From the NCBI GenBank assembly GCA_017523785.1, contig JAFWVX010000032.1:1-44785 (forward strand): DNA of 44,785 nucleotides. Direction: 5' to 3'. The notes under the pieces were generated by a model. That model searched no databases and had not been told where the DNA came from. It saw only the letters and a list, made by a program, of their open reading frames with translations. Source of the DNA: Lachnospiraceae bacterium (GTDB lineage: Bacteria; Bacillota; Clostridia; Lachnospirales; Lachnospiraceae). Position numbers and translations under genes: made by a program. Shown here one piece after another: positions 16,513 through 24,678 of the stretch. How positions within the stretch are numbered: the first letter of the stretch is position 1; every line of letters begins with the position of its first letter.

Positions 16513-18156
16513 ATGAATAAAGAGAATTTAATAAAAACTATAAAAGTGATTTTGTTATCGTTAGTGGTTGTTTTAATCGCTGTCTTTTTTATGTCTAAAA
16601 AAGCAAACCTCGACATAGATGAGGCATACACATACGGACTTGCGAATAATACATTTCAGATGAATATAGAAAACTTTAAGGAATATGGTGGCGAAGAGCT
16701 GTTGATTGATTATGCTGCTGTAAAAGAAGATAATAAGTTCGACATAGCAAATGTATGTTTTAATCAGAAAAATGATACGCACCCACCACTTTACTTTTTA
16801 TTAGTAAACTTCATAAGCTCGCTTAATGAGTTAAAGTTTTCGATGTGGTATGGACTATATATAAATATTTTGTTTTTGATAATAATCTTCTGGGGAATGG
16901 CACATCTACTTAACAAAATTATTAACAATAAGTTATTTTCAATTATACTTACATATATTTCTTTTATACTATATGGTTTCATCAATTTTTATAGTTTTAC
17001 AAGAATGTATGTGATGTTGTCTGCGGTAAGCATATTGTTTGTTATATTAGTGGTAGATTTCATAGATTCTAATACTAAATATAAAGAAAGCTTGTCGTTA
17101 TATAATAATATCAAAACCAGCGAGATTGATTTCAAATTTTTAATCAAGTTCTATATTATATGTGTTATCGGAATACTAACTCAATATCACTTTATGATAA
17201 TCGCAGGATTTTTTTCTTTAGTTTTAGCTGTTCATCTTATAAAGAATAAAAAATTTAAATTACTATTTGCAACTTTTGTAGTTGGAGTTTTATCAATACT
17301 CACAGCTATTTTGATTTTCCCACCCATGTTAGATCATATATTCAATACTTCTACAAGTCTACACGCTATCACTTCTTTTGCTAATCCAGAATCGCTTTCA
17401 AATAGGTTGCCAAAATTATTATTAGGATTAAACAAAGCATTTTTTGGAATAGGATTATTCATATATATCGCCCTATTTGTTATAGGGGTTGTAATGCTTA
17501 AACTTACAAAAAAAATATATTTCAAAAATGTATTTACTTTTATTAAAAATCATTATATATATTTCACTTTTCTATTAGCAGCGATTTTCTATTTTGTTAT
17601 TGTCTGTGTGACTGTTAAGTTTTCATTCCAGAGATATTTATATAATATTTATCCACTAATTTATATAGTGATTATTAGTCCCATATATCTTATGTTTTTC
17701 AAGTTGAATAAGTATTTTATCTTTATGGCGATTGTGTTGGCATTACTTCTCGGTTTGACAACTAATTATGGTATCAGTCCAACTTCGTTAAATATAGAAG
17801 ATTCTATATTTGAAAATTATTTACACACTAATAGGGATACTAAAATGATATTGCTATATCGAACTGTAGACAAGGAACTTAAAAGAAATTCAGGGAATAC
17901 TAGCCTTTGGAAGATGCCATCATCCATATATATTTTTAAAGACATGAAGAATATGACCTTTGTGGATATTAGTAATGATGCGGCACTTACAAGTTTTTCA
18001 AATGACACCATAGAGGGCTATAACGACATATTTTTGGTAATCTATACATTTGAAAATGATGATTATCTCATTCGAAATGTTATGGCAAAAAACAATGTTT
18101 CTAGGTGTGAAAAAGTGTATTTTACAACATATTATCACATGTATCATCTTTATTAG
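16513..18156 (+). CDS. GT-C (PMT_2-like) membrane protein
   Basis: 547 residues with about ten spans. The first external loop has ANLDIDEAYTYGLANN and, further on, NDTHPPLYFLLVNF: the DEAYT...HPPLYF pair is the hallmark of the PMT_2 branch of glycosyltransferase 39-like enzymes, with D in DIDE the likely catalytic base. A FSFQRYLYNIYPLIYI stretch near the last spans is also usual. The C-terminal ~120 residues are soluble. The gene starts 10 bases after the previous stop and closes the three-gene GT-C run under the promoter at 13345. Its loop is of a different type from the two genes before it, so the operon likely adds more than one sugar or uses more than one acceptor. Confidence 0.8.
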   Translation: MNKENLIKTIKVILLSLVVVLIAVFFMSKKANLDIDEAYTYGLANNTFQMNIENFKEYGGEELLIDYAAVKEDNKFDIANVCFNQKNDTHPPLYFLLVNFISSLNELKFSMWYGLYINILFLIIIFWGMAHLLNKIINNKLFSIILTYISFILYGFINFYSFTRMYVMLSAVSILFVILVVDFIDSNTKYKESLSLYNNIKTSEIDFKFLIKFYIICVIGILTQYHFMIIAGFFSLVLAVHLIKNKKFKLLFATFVVGVLSILTAILIFPPMLDHIFNTSTSLHAITSFANPESLSNRLPKLLLGLNKAFFGIGLFIYIALFVIGVVMLKLTKKIYFKNVFTFIKNHYIYFTFLLAAIFYFVIVCVTVKFSFQRYLYNIYPLIYIVIISPIYLMFFKLNKYFIFMAIVLALLLGLTTNYGISPTSLNIEDSIFENYLHTNRDTKMILLYRTVDKELKRNSGNTSLWKMPSSIYIFKDMKNMTFVDISNDAALTSFSNDTIEGYNDIFLVIYTFENDDYLIRNVMAKNNVSRCEKVYFTTYYHMYHLY

Positions 18157-18191
18157 CCCGTGAGTTCGCAGTGGAAATTGCGAGTTTAGTA

Positions 18192-18200
18192 TGTTATAAT
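18192..18200 (+). promoter_or_regulatory. Extended -10 promoter of the SH3 protein gene
   Basis: TGTTATAAT (18192-18200) is a consensus extended -10. The -35 region at 17-base spacing (TGGAAA, 18172-18177) is a partial match. It lies about 40 bases before the start, and no terminator separates it from the GT-C gene. Confidence 0.5.
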
Positions 18201-18238
18201 ATTTAGGTATATTTAAATAAATTACAATGGAGGCTCAT

Positions 18239-19231
18239 ATGGCCAACAAAAACAGAATACAGGATGCACTCGGTGAAGCGAGAGAACATCTCATATTAAA
18301 TAAGTACAATGAAGCCATGATGCTCATGGCTCAGATTACTATGGATGTGATTGAACATTTGACAGATGAGGCACTTATAGTGTCTAAGGGTTATGAAGAA
18401 GATTTGAAGACACTTAGAGCAAACGGAATATTGGCGGAAGACACTGCACATAATTTTGAAACATTAATCATAAGTGGTGTGCAAGCTCATAATGGTGTTG
18501 ATATTCCAAAAGAGCATGCTGAGCAGGCTCTGCAGGTTCTCACAAATGAGTTGGATGTTATTTTTAAGAATGAAGACATCAATCCATCTATATCAGAGAA
18601 TCTTGAAGAGAAATCAAAATTTAATGCAAATAGTCAAAAGCCTCTATATGAATATGATGAAGATGAGGAGCCATACCCAGGTGACTTTAGTAAAGATATG
18701 ACTACTGAAGGGTCAACTCCTGCCTTTATGCAAAGAGGCGAGGGCGATGTCGACTTCAGACAAAAAGAAAGAATGCGAGAACAGATGCTTGCCTCAGAAA
18801 GAAAGATGAGTGGCAAGAAGAAAACCAAACTGATTGCTATTTTAATTCCAATAGTTTTGATTTTGTTAATAGTGTTTGTTGTTAGAGGAATGTTCTTTAG
18901 AAGTGAGCCATCAAGAAAAGTTGAAACAACAGCACCTATAGTTGAGACTACCGAAACAATTCCTATAGAGACAGAACCAACTGAACCACCATTGCCACCT
19001 GAAGCTGGATACTATGATGTAACTGGTGACTTGGTAAAAATAAGAGATTCGGCTACCACTGAAGGGTCAAAAGTTTTGGGAACTGTAAGTAGAGGTGGAA
19101 AGGTTCAAGTAAAATCATTTTATAATAACGACTGGGCGGTAATAGTGTATGATGGAAAAGATGCATATATCTCAAGAAGATACATAAAGAAGGATGAAAA
19201 TCTTTCACCAATACTTGAGGAGCAAGAGTAG
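18239..19231 (+). CDS. Single-pass membrane protein with SH3-type domain
   Basis: 330 residues. The first ~120 are helical and resemble DUF4145/HEPN-like bundles (DALGEAREHLILNKYNEAM, then LRANGILAEDTAHNFETL). A charged linker follows, then a lysine-flanked hydrophobic segment (KLIAILIPIVLILLIVFVV) as the single span, a Thr/Glu/Pro-rich external linker, and a C-terminal bacterial SH3 domain (DLVKIRDSATTEGSKVLG...DGKDAYISRRYIK). With the N-terminus inside and SH3 outside, it could link wall state to a cytosolic partner. Start choice: GGAGG (18229-18233) lies five bases before the ATG at 18239; an in-frame ATG at 18227 overlaps that site and is unlikely. Function is not known. Confidence 0.75.
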   Translation: MANKNRIQDALGEAREHLILNKYNEAMMLMAQITMDVIEHLTDEALIVSKGYEEDLKTLRANGILAEDTAHNFETLIISGVQAHNGVDIPKEHAEQALQVLTNELDVIFKNEDINPSISENLEEKSKFNANSQKPLYEYDEDEEPYPGDFSKDMTTEGSTPAFMQRGEGDVDFRQKERMREQMLASERKMSGKKKTKLIAILIPIVLILLIVFVVRGMFFRSEPSRKVETTAPIVETTETIPIETEPTEPPLPPEAGYYDVTGDLVKIRDSATTEGSKVLGTVSRGGKVQVKSFYNNDWAVIVYDGKDAYISRRYIKKDENLSPILEEQE

Positions 19232-19248
19232 TGGCGAGCCCATAAAAG

Positions 19249-19269
19249 TGGTCGACATTTTGTCGACCA
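19249..19269 (+). repeat. Perfect palindrome between the SH3 gene and yhaM
   Basis: TGGTCGACA and TGTCGACCA form a perfect 9-bp stem with a TTT loop. The downstream AATTTATAA is a poor U tract, so it is a weak terminator at best. The inner ACATTTTGT resembles the ACATTCTGT core of the REP variant at 23484 and 24248. It is preceded by GTGGCGAGCCC, which looks like a decayed REP end. Confidence 0.6.
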
Positions 19270-19293
19270 TAATTTATAAAAGAGAGGAACGAA

Positions 19294-20250
19294 ATGCAAT
19301 TTATAAATAAACTAAAAGATGGCGACGAACTAAATTCTGTCTATCATGTAAAAACAAAATCACAGGCAACTGCAAAGACAGGAAAAGAATATTTTAATGT
19401 CTGCCTTTCTGATAAGACAGGCTCAATAGATGCTAAAATTTGGGATGTGAATGCACCAGGCATTGAAGAATTTAAGGCTGGTGACTTTGTATTTGTAGAA
19501 GGTGGCGTCATTTCGTATAATGGGCAACTTCAAGTAAAGGTTGCAAGACTTAGAGTCGCTGATAAAGATGAGTTTAAGAGCGAAGACTATTTTGCTACAT
19601 CAAAATTCAGCAAGGAAGATATGGCGAAAGAACTTGACTCTTTGATATTAGAAGTGAAAAATACTAACTACAGTAAACTTCTAAAAGCATTTTTTGTGGA
19701 TGATAAAAAGTTTAGAGAGATATTTTTAAATCATCAAGGGGCGAAAGTTGTTCACCACTCATTTGTAAGTGGCTTGGTTGAGCACACACTTAGTACTACA
19801 AGACTTGCGAAAGCGATTGCCAAGAATTATGATGATATTAATTTAGACTTAGTTATAACAACTTCGCTACTTCATGATATAGCAAAGATAGACGAAATAG
19901 CTTCATATCCAGCGAATGAGTATACAGATGAGGGGTTACTGATAGGTCATATAGTTTTGGGATATGACATTGTTCATAAGAAGATTGATGAGCTAGGTGG
20001 ATTCTCAGAGGCTGAGACATCCGAACTTTTACATTGCATCCTGTCTCATCATGGGTCAACAGAATTTGGCTCTCCAAAGTTACCAATGTTAATGGAAGCC
20101 TATGTGGTATCACAGGCCGACAATACAGATGCAAAACTTGAAATTATGAGAGAGAGCATCGCAAATGCAAAAATTACTAACAAGATGGACCCAAATGGCT
20201 TCGTCACAAATAAATTCCTAGGAACGAACTTCCGCGAATCAAAATTATAA
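19294..20250 (+). CDS. yhaM: 3'-5' exoribonuclease YhaM family
   Basis: 318 residues, close to B. subtilis YhaM (314). The N-terminus (residues ~10-95) is an OB-fold nucleic acid-binding domain (TAKTGKEYFNVCLSDKTGSI, DAKIWDVN). The second half is an HD phosphohydrolase domain with the metal ligands visible: VEHTLSTTRLA, LLHDIAKIDE, IGHIVLG and ILSHHG, then a late Asp in SQADNTDAKL. The family degrades RNA, and also DNA, from the 3' end in the cytoplasm. The Shine-Dalgarno GAGAGGA is well placed before the ATG. It sits between envelope genes without an obvious functional link. Confidence 0.9.
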   Translation: MQFINKLKDGDELNSVYHVKTKSQATAKTGKEYFNVCLSDKTGSIDAKIWDVNAPGIEEFKAGDFVFVEGGVISYNGQLQVKVARLRVADKDEFKSEDYFATSKFSKEDMAKELDSLILEVKNTNYSKLLKAFFVDDKKFREIFLNHQGAKVVHHSFVSGLVEHTLSTTRLAKAIAKNYDDINLDLVITTSLLHDIAKIDEIASYPANEYTDEGLLIGHIVLGYDIVHKKIDELGGFSEAETSELLHCILSHHGSTEFGSPKLPMLMEAYVVSQADNTDAKLEIMRESIANAKITNKMDPNGFVTNKFLGTNFRESKL

Positions 20251-20271
20251 TATATTTGAGGGGAAACTTAA

Positions 20272-21858
20272 TTGTCAGCAATTATAATACTCATATATTC
20301 AGTCATCTGTCGCTTTTTGACATCATTATATTCAATACGGTTTAATAAAGTATTGATGGAAGTTGATGGTGCGTGTTTTTATGATATAGGTAAGGCAATT
20401 GTGGATGGAAAGATTTTGTATAAAGAAGTTTTTGATCATAAGGCCCCATATATTTATTTTATTAATGCTCTAGGTTCGCTCATAGATTATAACCATTTTG
20501 GTTTATTCATAATAGAGATATTGGTGTTGTTTTTTAGTATATATTACACATATAAGATATTAAAACTGCTTTTTAAAAACAATATGTATCAAGCGGCAGA
20601 AGAATTTTCACTTATCGGGGCATTCTTCATGTCGGTACTCCTTACTCTTAGAGAGATAAGTTTCGGTTATAGTAGGACAGAAGCATTTGCAGTTGCGTTT
20701 TTTATACCTGCGTTTTATATATTTATAAAGTTCATTGTAATTAGGAACAACTTAAAAGATATAAAGAGTAAAATATTTATTATTGGTATACTTGCCGGAC
20801 TTTCGTTTATGACAAATATTAAGGCTATAGCTCTGTTTGCACCATTTGCCATATCAATTCTTATATTATTAATTCAGAATAAAAAGTACAAATTAATATT
20901 ATGGACTTTTATAATTGGTTTATCGGGAGTAATAGTGTCCATACTTCCATATGTAACATATATGTTATGGACGAATAGTTTTGAAGACATGATTTATGCT
21001 GTCGTTAATACAAATATTGCGTATGCGGGATCAAAAATAAGCATGAGTTTAATGAAGAATTCAGGTGAAATACTATACTATAATTCTGATGAAGGCATTA
21101 TTGCAACTATAATTGCATTTACTCAAATGGAACCACTTGTAATGGCATTGATATACATATCTTTCATATTAATATTTGTTGCAAAGTATAATAAATATTT
21201 AAAGTTAACTTTATGTCTGCAGGTGATTATTGCATTTTTATATATTATGCTTAGCGGAAGAATACAGACATATTATTTATACATTATGATGCCATTTGTA
21301 ATTTCAATTTATGTTCTTATTGTTGATAGAGTTCAAGTAATATTTAAAAATAAAAATTTACTTGAATTTTTAAATAAAAGAAATAAGGTAATTACAACGG
21401 TATTTGTCATAATTGTAACCCTATTACTTAGTTTTTTAAATAATAGCAGATACCTTTATGCTGCAAACCACAATTATGTTGCAAGGGCTAAAAAAATAAA
21501 TGATATTGTGGATAATTACAAATCTAATATTATAGAAAGAGACTTGAAAGTGTTGGGACTGGGTTTTATTCCCGAAATATATGTGTATCTTGATGCAAAA
21601 ATTAATTACAAACATTTTATAGTTCCAAGTGTAGCTTATGAGAAAGATAAAACTGCGTATACAGCACAATATAATTATTTAAGCAAATTGGATCCAGATA
21701 TAGTTGTTATTCAAGAGAGTCAAAGCCTTTATGGGTTTCCGAATTCACTTAAGCGTCAAATTACTGCCGTTATTAATGAACATTACTTATTGATTGGTGA
21801 AGTGTTAACTAATGCAAATACTGGCTCTTACTATGTCTATGGTAAAAAAATAAAATGA
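20272..21858 (+). CDS. GT-C membrane glycosyltransferase, paralogue 3 of 3
   Basis: 528 residues starting at TTG. Here the Shine-Dalgarno GAGGGG (20258-20263) sits nine bases upstream, which supports TTG starts in this family. Motifs match the other two: SIRFNKVLMEVDGACFYDIG, ILYKEVFDHKAPYIYFINA and the C-terminal KVLGLGFIPEIYVYL. About ten spans. It is in one transcript direction with yhaM before it and overlaps ruvA by four bases (ATGA), so a surface sugar transferase is translationally coupled to a Holliday junction protein. That arrangement is probably accidental but makes the two co-expressed. Confidence 0.78.
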   Translation: MSAIIILIYSVICRFLTSLYSIRFNKVLMEVDGACFYDIGKAIVDGKILYKEVFDHKAPYIYFINALGSLIDYNHFGLFIIEILVLFFSIYYTYKILKLLFKNNMYQAAEEFSLIGAFFMSVLLTLREISFGYSRTEAFAVAFFIPAFYIFIKFIVIRNNLKDIKSKIFIIGILAGLSFMTNIKAIALFAPFAISILILLIQNKKYKLILWTFIIGLSGVIVSILPYVTYMLWTNSFEDMIYAVVNTNIAYAGSKISMSLMKNSGEILYYNSDEGIIATIIAFTQMEPLVMALIYISFILIFVAKYNKYLKLTLCLQVIIAFLYIMLSGRIQTYYLYIMMPFVISIYVLIVDRVQVIFKNKNLLEFLNKRNKVITTVFVIIVTLLLSFLNNSRYLYAANHNYVARAKKINDIVDNYKSNIIERDLKVLGLGFIPEIYVYLDAKINYKHFIVPSVAYEKDKTAYTAQYNYLSKLDPDIVVIQESQSLYGFPNSLKRQITAVINEHYLLIGEVLTNANTGSYYVYGKKIK

Positions 21859-22463
21859 TAAGTTATGTAAGTGGAAAATTGAAAGAAGTATTGCAAGACA
21901 GCATTGTTGTAGAAACCAATGGTGTCGGTTTTGGCATATTTTTCCCTGCATCTAATTTTAAAAATTTACCAGCGATTGATGATGGCATAAAAGTTTTCAC
22001 ATATACAAATGTAAAAGAGGATGAACTAAGCCTCTATGGTTTTTTAACTAGAGAAGATAGAGAAATGTTTTTAAAACTTCTTACTGTAAATGGTGTAGGA
22101 CCTAAAGGTGCTTTAAATATAATATCTACACTTGGTTTCTCAACTCTTATGAAGGCGATAGCGAGTGAGGATAGTAAACTAATCTCGTCTGTTCAAGGAA
22201 TTGGTGCAAAGACGGCAAGTAAGATTTGTATTGAACTTGGTGATAAAGTTAGAAAGATGAATTTCGAAGGTAAAGTTGACATCATTAAGCAAAATAATAC
22301 AGAGAACCAGAAACTTAACGCACTTAAGGATGAAGTAGTAGAGGCGATGGTGAAACTCGGCTTCAAAGAAAATAAAGCTCGAGAAATATTATCTACACTT
22401 GATATAAGCGGCGATGAAAGCTCAAGCGATATTCTAAAGATGGCACTAAAATCAAAGTTATAG
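21855..22463 (+). CDS. ruvA: Holliday junction branch migration protein RuvA
   Basis: 202 residues, the normal length. The N-terminal OB domain begins MISYVSGKLKEV and ends at LYGF. Two helix-hairpin-helix motifs follow (LTVNGVGPKGALNIIS and VQGIGAKTASKICIEL), then a flexible acidic/polar linker and the C-terminal domain III (VVEAMVKLGFKENKAREIL) that contacts RuvB. RuvA tetramers clamp the four-way junction and load RuvB. The start codon overlaps the stop of the GT-C gene (ATGA). The ruvB gene follows after three bases. Confidence 0.96.
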   Translation: MISYVSGKLKEVLQDSIVVETNGVGFGIFFPASNFKNLPAIDDGIKVFTYTNVKEDELSLYGFLTREDREMFLKLLTVNGVGPKGALNIISTLGFSTLMKAIASEDSKLISSVQGIGAKTASKICIELGDKVRKMNFEGKVDIIKQNNTENQKLNALKDEVVEAMVKLGFKENKAREILSTLDISGDESSSDILKMALKSKL

Positions 22464-22466
22464 ATT

Positions 22467-23474
22467 ATGAAAAAGAAAATACTAAATTTGAATAGCACTG
22501 CCGACGACAGAAAGGACGATGCACAGCTTCGCCCTTATACTTTGGATGAGTATATAGGACAGGAAAAGTTGAAGAGCCAACTTAGTATCTATATTGATGC
22601 AGCTAAAAAGAGAAAAGACCAACTTGACCACTGTCTCTTCTATGGACCTCCAGGACTCGGCAAAACCACACTTGCCTATATAATTGCTCATGAGATGGGC
22701 GTAAATATTAAAACCACAAGTGGTCCAACATTTGAAAAGCCGGCAGACATAGCATCTATACTTTCAAATCTTGAAGAAGGTGATGTGCTTTTCATAGATG
22801 AGATACATAGAATTAATTCTGCAGTTGAAGAGGTCTTGTATTCAGCGATGGAGGATTTTTATATAGATATAGTTCTCGGAAGTGAGGGGACTGCTCATTC
22901 AGTTCGTCTAGATCTTCCACACTTCACACTTGTTGGTGCAACTACTATGCCGGGACTTTTGTCTGCACCACTTCGTGATAGATTTGGAATCATTTCCAAA
23001 CTTGAATATTATGAGGACGAGGAACTTGAAAAAATCGCAAATAGAACCGCTAAAGTTTTAAATGTGAAAATTGATAAGGATGGTGCACGAGAAATTGGTA
23101 TGAGGTCTCGTGGAACACCAAGAATAGCAAATAGACTTGTTAAAAGAATAAGAGATTTTGCAGAAGTTAAATATGATGGAGTTATAACAAAAAAAGTTGC
23201 AGATGAGACACTTGATGTGCTTGATATTGATAAGTTGGGACTTGACGAAAATGATAGAAAATATTTGCAAGTTCTAATTAATAACTCAAATGGAAAGGGA
23301 GTCGGCATAGAGACCATAGCAGTAACTCTTGGTGAAGATTCAGGAACTATAGAAGAAGTTTATGAGCCGTTTTTAATTATGAAAGGGCTCATCAAAAGAA
23401 CAAAGCAGGGAAGAGTTGCAACAGATCTTGCATACAAGCACCTAGACTTACCATATCAGACGACTGTTTTTTAA
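22467..23474 (+). CDS. ruvB: Holliday junction ATPase RuvB
   Basis: 335 residues, the usual size. It has the N-terminal [15 protein letters not shown], Walker [11 protein letters not shown], Walker B FIDEIHRI, the [18 protein letters not shown] sensor and arginine finger region, the sensor 2 region [18 protein letters not shown], and a C-terminal winged helix ending [10 protein letters not shown]. RuvB hexamers drive branch migration with RuvA. The gene starts three bases after ruvA. There is no terminator after the stop; instead three REP palindromes lie in a row before the next gene. Confidence 0.97.
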   Translation: MKKKILNLNSTADDRKDDAQLRPYTLDEYIGQEKLKSQLSIYIDAAKKRKDQLDHCLFYGPPGLGKTTLAYIIAHEMGVNIKTTSGPTFEKPADIASILSNLEEGDVLFIDEIHRINSAVEEVLYSAMEDFYIDIVLGSEGTAHSVRLDLPHFTLVGATTMPGLLSAPLRDRFGIISKLEYYEDEELEKIANRTAKVLNVKIDKDGAREIGMRSRGTPRIANRLVKRIRDFAEVKYDGVITKKVADETLDVLDIDKLGLDENDRKYLQVLINNSNGKGVGIETIAVTLGEDSGTIEEVYEPFLIMKGLIKRTKQGRVATDLAYKHLDLPYQTTVF

Positions 23475-23483
23475 ATTACAAAT

Positions 23484-23563
23484 CGTAGGGGACGACATTC
23501 TGTCGCCTCGTAGGGGCGAATGCTTGCAGACCCCACACCGTAGGGGCGAGCACTGCGAGCCCG
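23484..23563 (+). repeat. Three REP palindromes in a row, three subtypes
   Basis: Copy 1 (23484-23508) is GTAGGGGACGACATTCTGTC type. Copy 2 (23510-23534) is GTAGGGGCGAATGCTTGCAG type. Copy 3 (23540-23563) is the common GTAGGGGCGAGCACTGCGAG type. All have GTAG at the left. They fill the gap between ruvB and the U32 gene. Confidence 0.85.
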
Positions 23564-23574
23564 AATAGAATAGA

Positions 23575-24633
23575 ATGAATAAGCATACAGATAAATTAGA
23601 ATTATTATCACCGGCAGGTAGTTTTGAATGTGCCAAAGCAGCCATTGACGCAGGTGCAGATGCCATATATATGGGCGGTGCAAAGTTTAGTGCAAGAGCA
23701 TTTGCAAAATCAGCTGAAGAAAATAGTATAATAGATGCAATCAAATTAGCCAAGTCAAATGGCAAAAGATTTTATCTTACAATAAATACTCTCTTTAAGC
23801 AACGAGAGCTTAAAGAGATTTTTTTGTTTTTAGATTCTATTGTATGTGCTGGGATTGATGCATTTATCGTGCAGGACTTGGGTGTCGCAATGCTTTTAAA
23901 AAATAAGTATCCTAAAGTTGAACTTCATGCATCAACTCAGATGACCATCACATCTAGTAAAGCAATAAATCTAGTCAAGTCACTCGGTTTTACTCAAGTT
24001 GTTCTTGCAAGAGAGTTAAGCATAAAAGAAATAAAGGCTATAAAAAAAGAAGTTGGAAACGATATAAAGCTTGAGACATTCATTCACGGATCCATGTGTT
24101 ATTGTTATAGTTGTGCTTGTCTTATGTCTAGCTTTATAGGTGGAGAGTCAGGAAATCGTGGTCGCTGTAAAGGGCCTTGTCGCCTACCATATAGCATAGC
24201 TTCTCGGTCGGACAAAATGGTAGATCCTACATCACACACAAAACATTGTAGGGGACGACATTCTGTCGTCCCTCGTGCAGGAGATTTTCAAGAGCCTGCA
24301 CCATACATTTTATCGATGAAAGATATGTGTGCCATCAATTCTCTATCAGGACTAGTTAATGCAGGTATTACATCATTTAAAATAGAAGGCCGAATGAGAC
24401 AAGCCGACTATGTCTATGGCACAACCAAAACATATCGAAAATACCTAGATGAAATAATTCTCTCAAAAAACTGCGAGCCCAATGAAACTCGTAGGGGCGA
24501 GTTACGCGAGCCCGACATCAAAAAGGACGAAAAGTATTTATTAGAACTCTACAACAAAGGCGGCTTCACCAACTACTACGACAAACATAATGGCACTACA
24601 ATGATACAACGATATGAAAGAAATAAGAAGTGA
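23575..24633 (+). CDS. U32 peptidase-family protein, N-terminal piece, with REP-encoded segments
   Basis: 352 residues. LELLSPAGSFECAKAAIDAGADAIYMGG, the HASTQMTITSS strand and the cysteine-rich HGSMCYCYSCACLMSS, then GNRGRCKGPCRLPY, are the hallmark of the U32 (YhbU/RlhA/TrhP-like) family, whose best-known members act in rRNA or tRNA hydroxylation with an iron-sulfur site. The domain runs through KIEGRMRQADYV and stops at MIQRYERNKK, where longer homologues continue for several hundred residues. Two palindromes are translated: residues 225-234 (CRGRHSVVPR) and 306-313 (RRGELREP). A truncated REP end (CTGCGAGCCC, 24471-24480) gives NCEP just before the second. The first falls between RLPYSI and the conserved YILSMKDM segment. 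There is no good Shine-Dalgarno site. The matching C-terminal piece lies at 27222. Confidence 0.85.
   Translation: MNKHTDKLELLSPAGSFECAKAAIDAGADAIYMGGAKFSARAFAKSAEENSIIDAIKLAKSNGKRFYLTINTLFKQRELKEIFLFLDSIVCAGIDAFIVQDLGVAMLLKNKYPKVELHASTQMTITSSKAINLVKSLGFTQVVLARELSIKEIKAIKKEVGNDIKLETFIHGSMCYCYSCACLMSSFIGGESGNRGRCKGPCRLPYSIASRSDKMVDPTSHTKHCRGRHSVVPRAGDFQEPAPYILSMKDMCAINSLSGLVNAGITSFKIEGRMRQADYVYGTTKTYRKYLDEIILSKNCEPNETRRGELREPDIKKDEKYLLELYNKGGFTNYYDKHNGTTMIQRYERNKK
24248..24273 (+). repeat. REP palindrome (ACGACATTCTGTCGT subtype) inside the U32 N-piece
   Basis: GTAGGGGACGACA pairs with TGTCGTCCC around a TTC loop. It is read as (C)RGRHSVVP. It is the same subtype as the copy at 23484, 760 bases upstream. 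Confidence 0.85.
24471..24514 (+). repeat. Truncated plus full REP inside the U32 N-piece
   Basis: A REP right end (CTGCGAGCCC, 24471-24480) is followed by a full copy at 24491-24514 (GTAGGGGCGAGT...GAGCCCG). It is read as RRGELREP. Confidence 0.8.
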
Positions 24634-24678
24634 GTATATGATGTATAAATATTATATATTAAACTAAGAGGTGAGAAT

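Noticed and set aside
18157-18190. AGCCCGTGAGTTCGCAGTGG before the SH3 gene as an inverted REP
   Set aside because: It resembles a reversed REP arm, but the GTAG end and the second arm are absent. It is too degraded to call.
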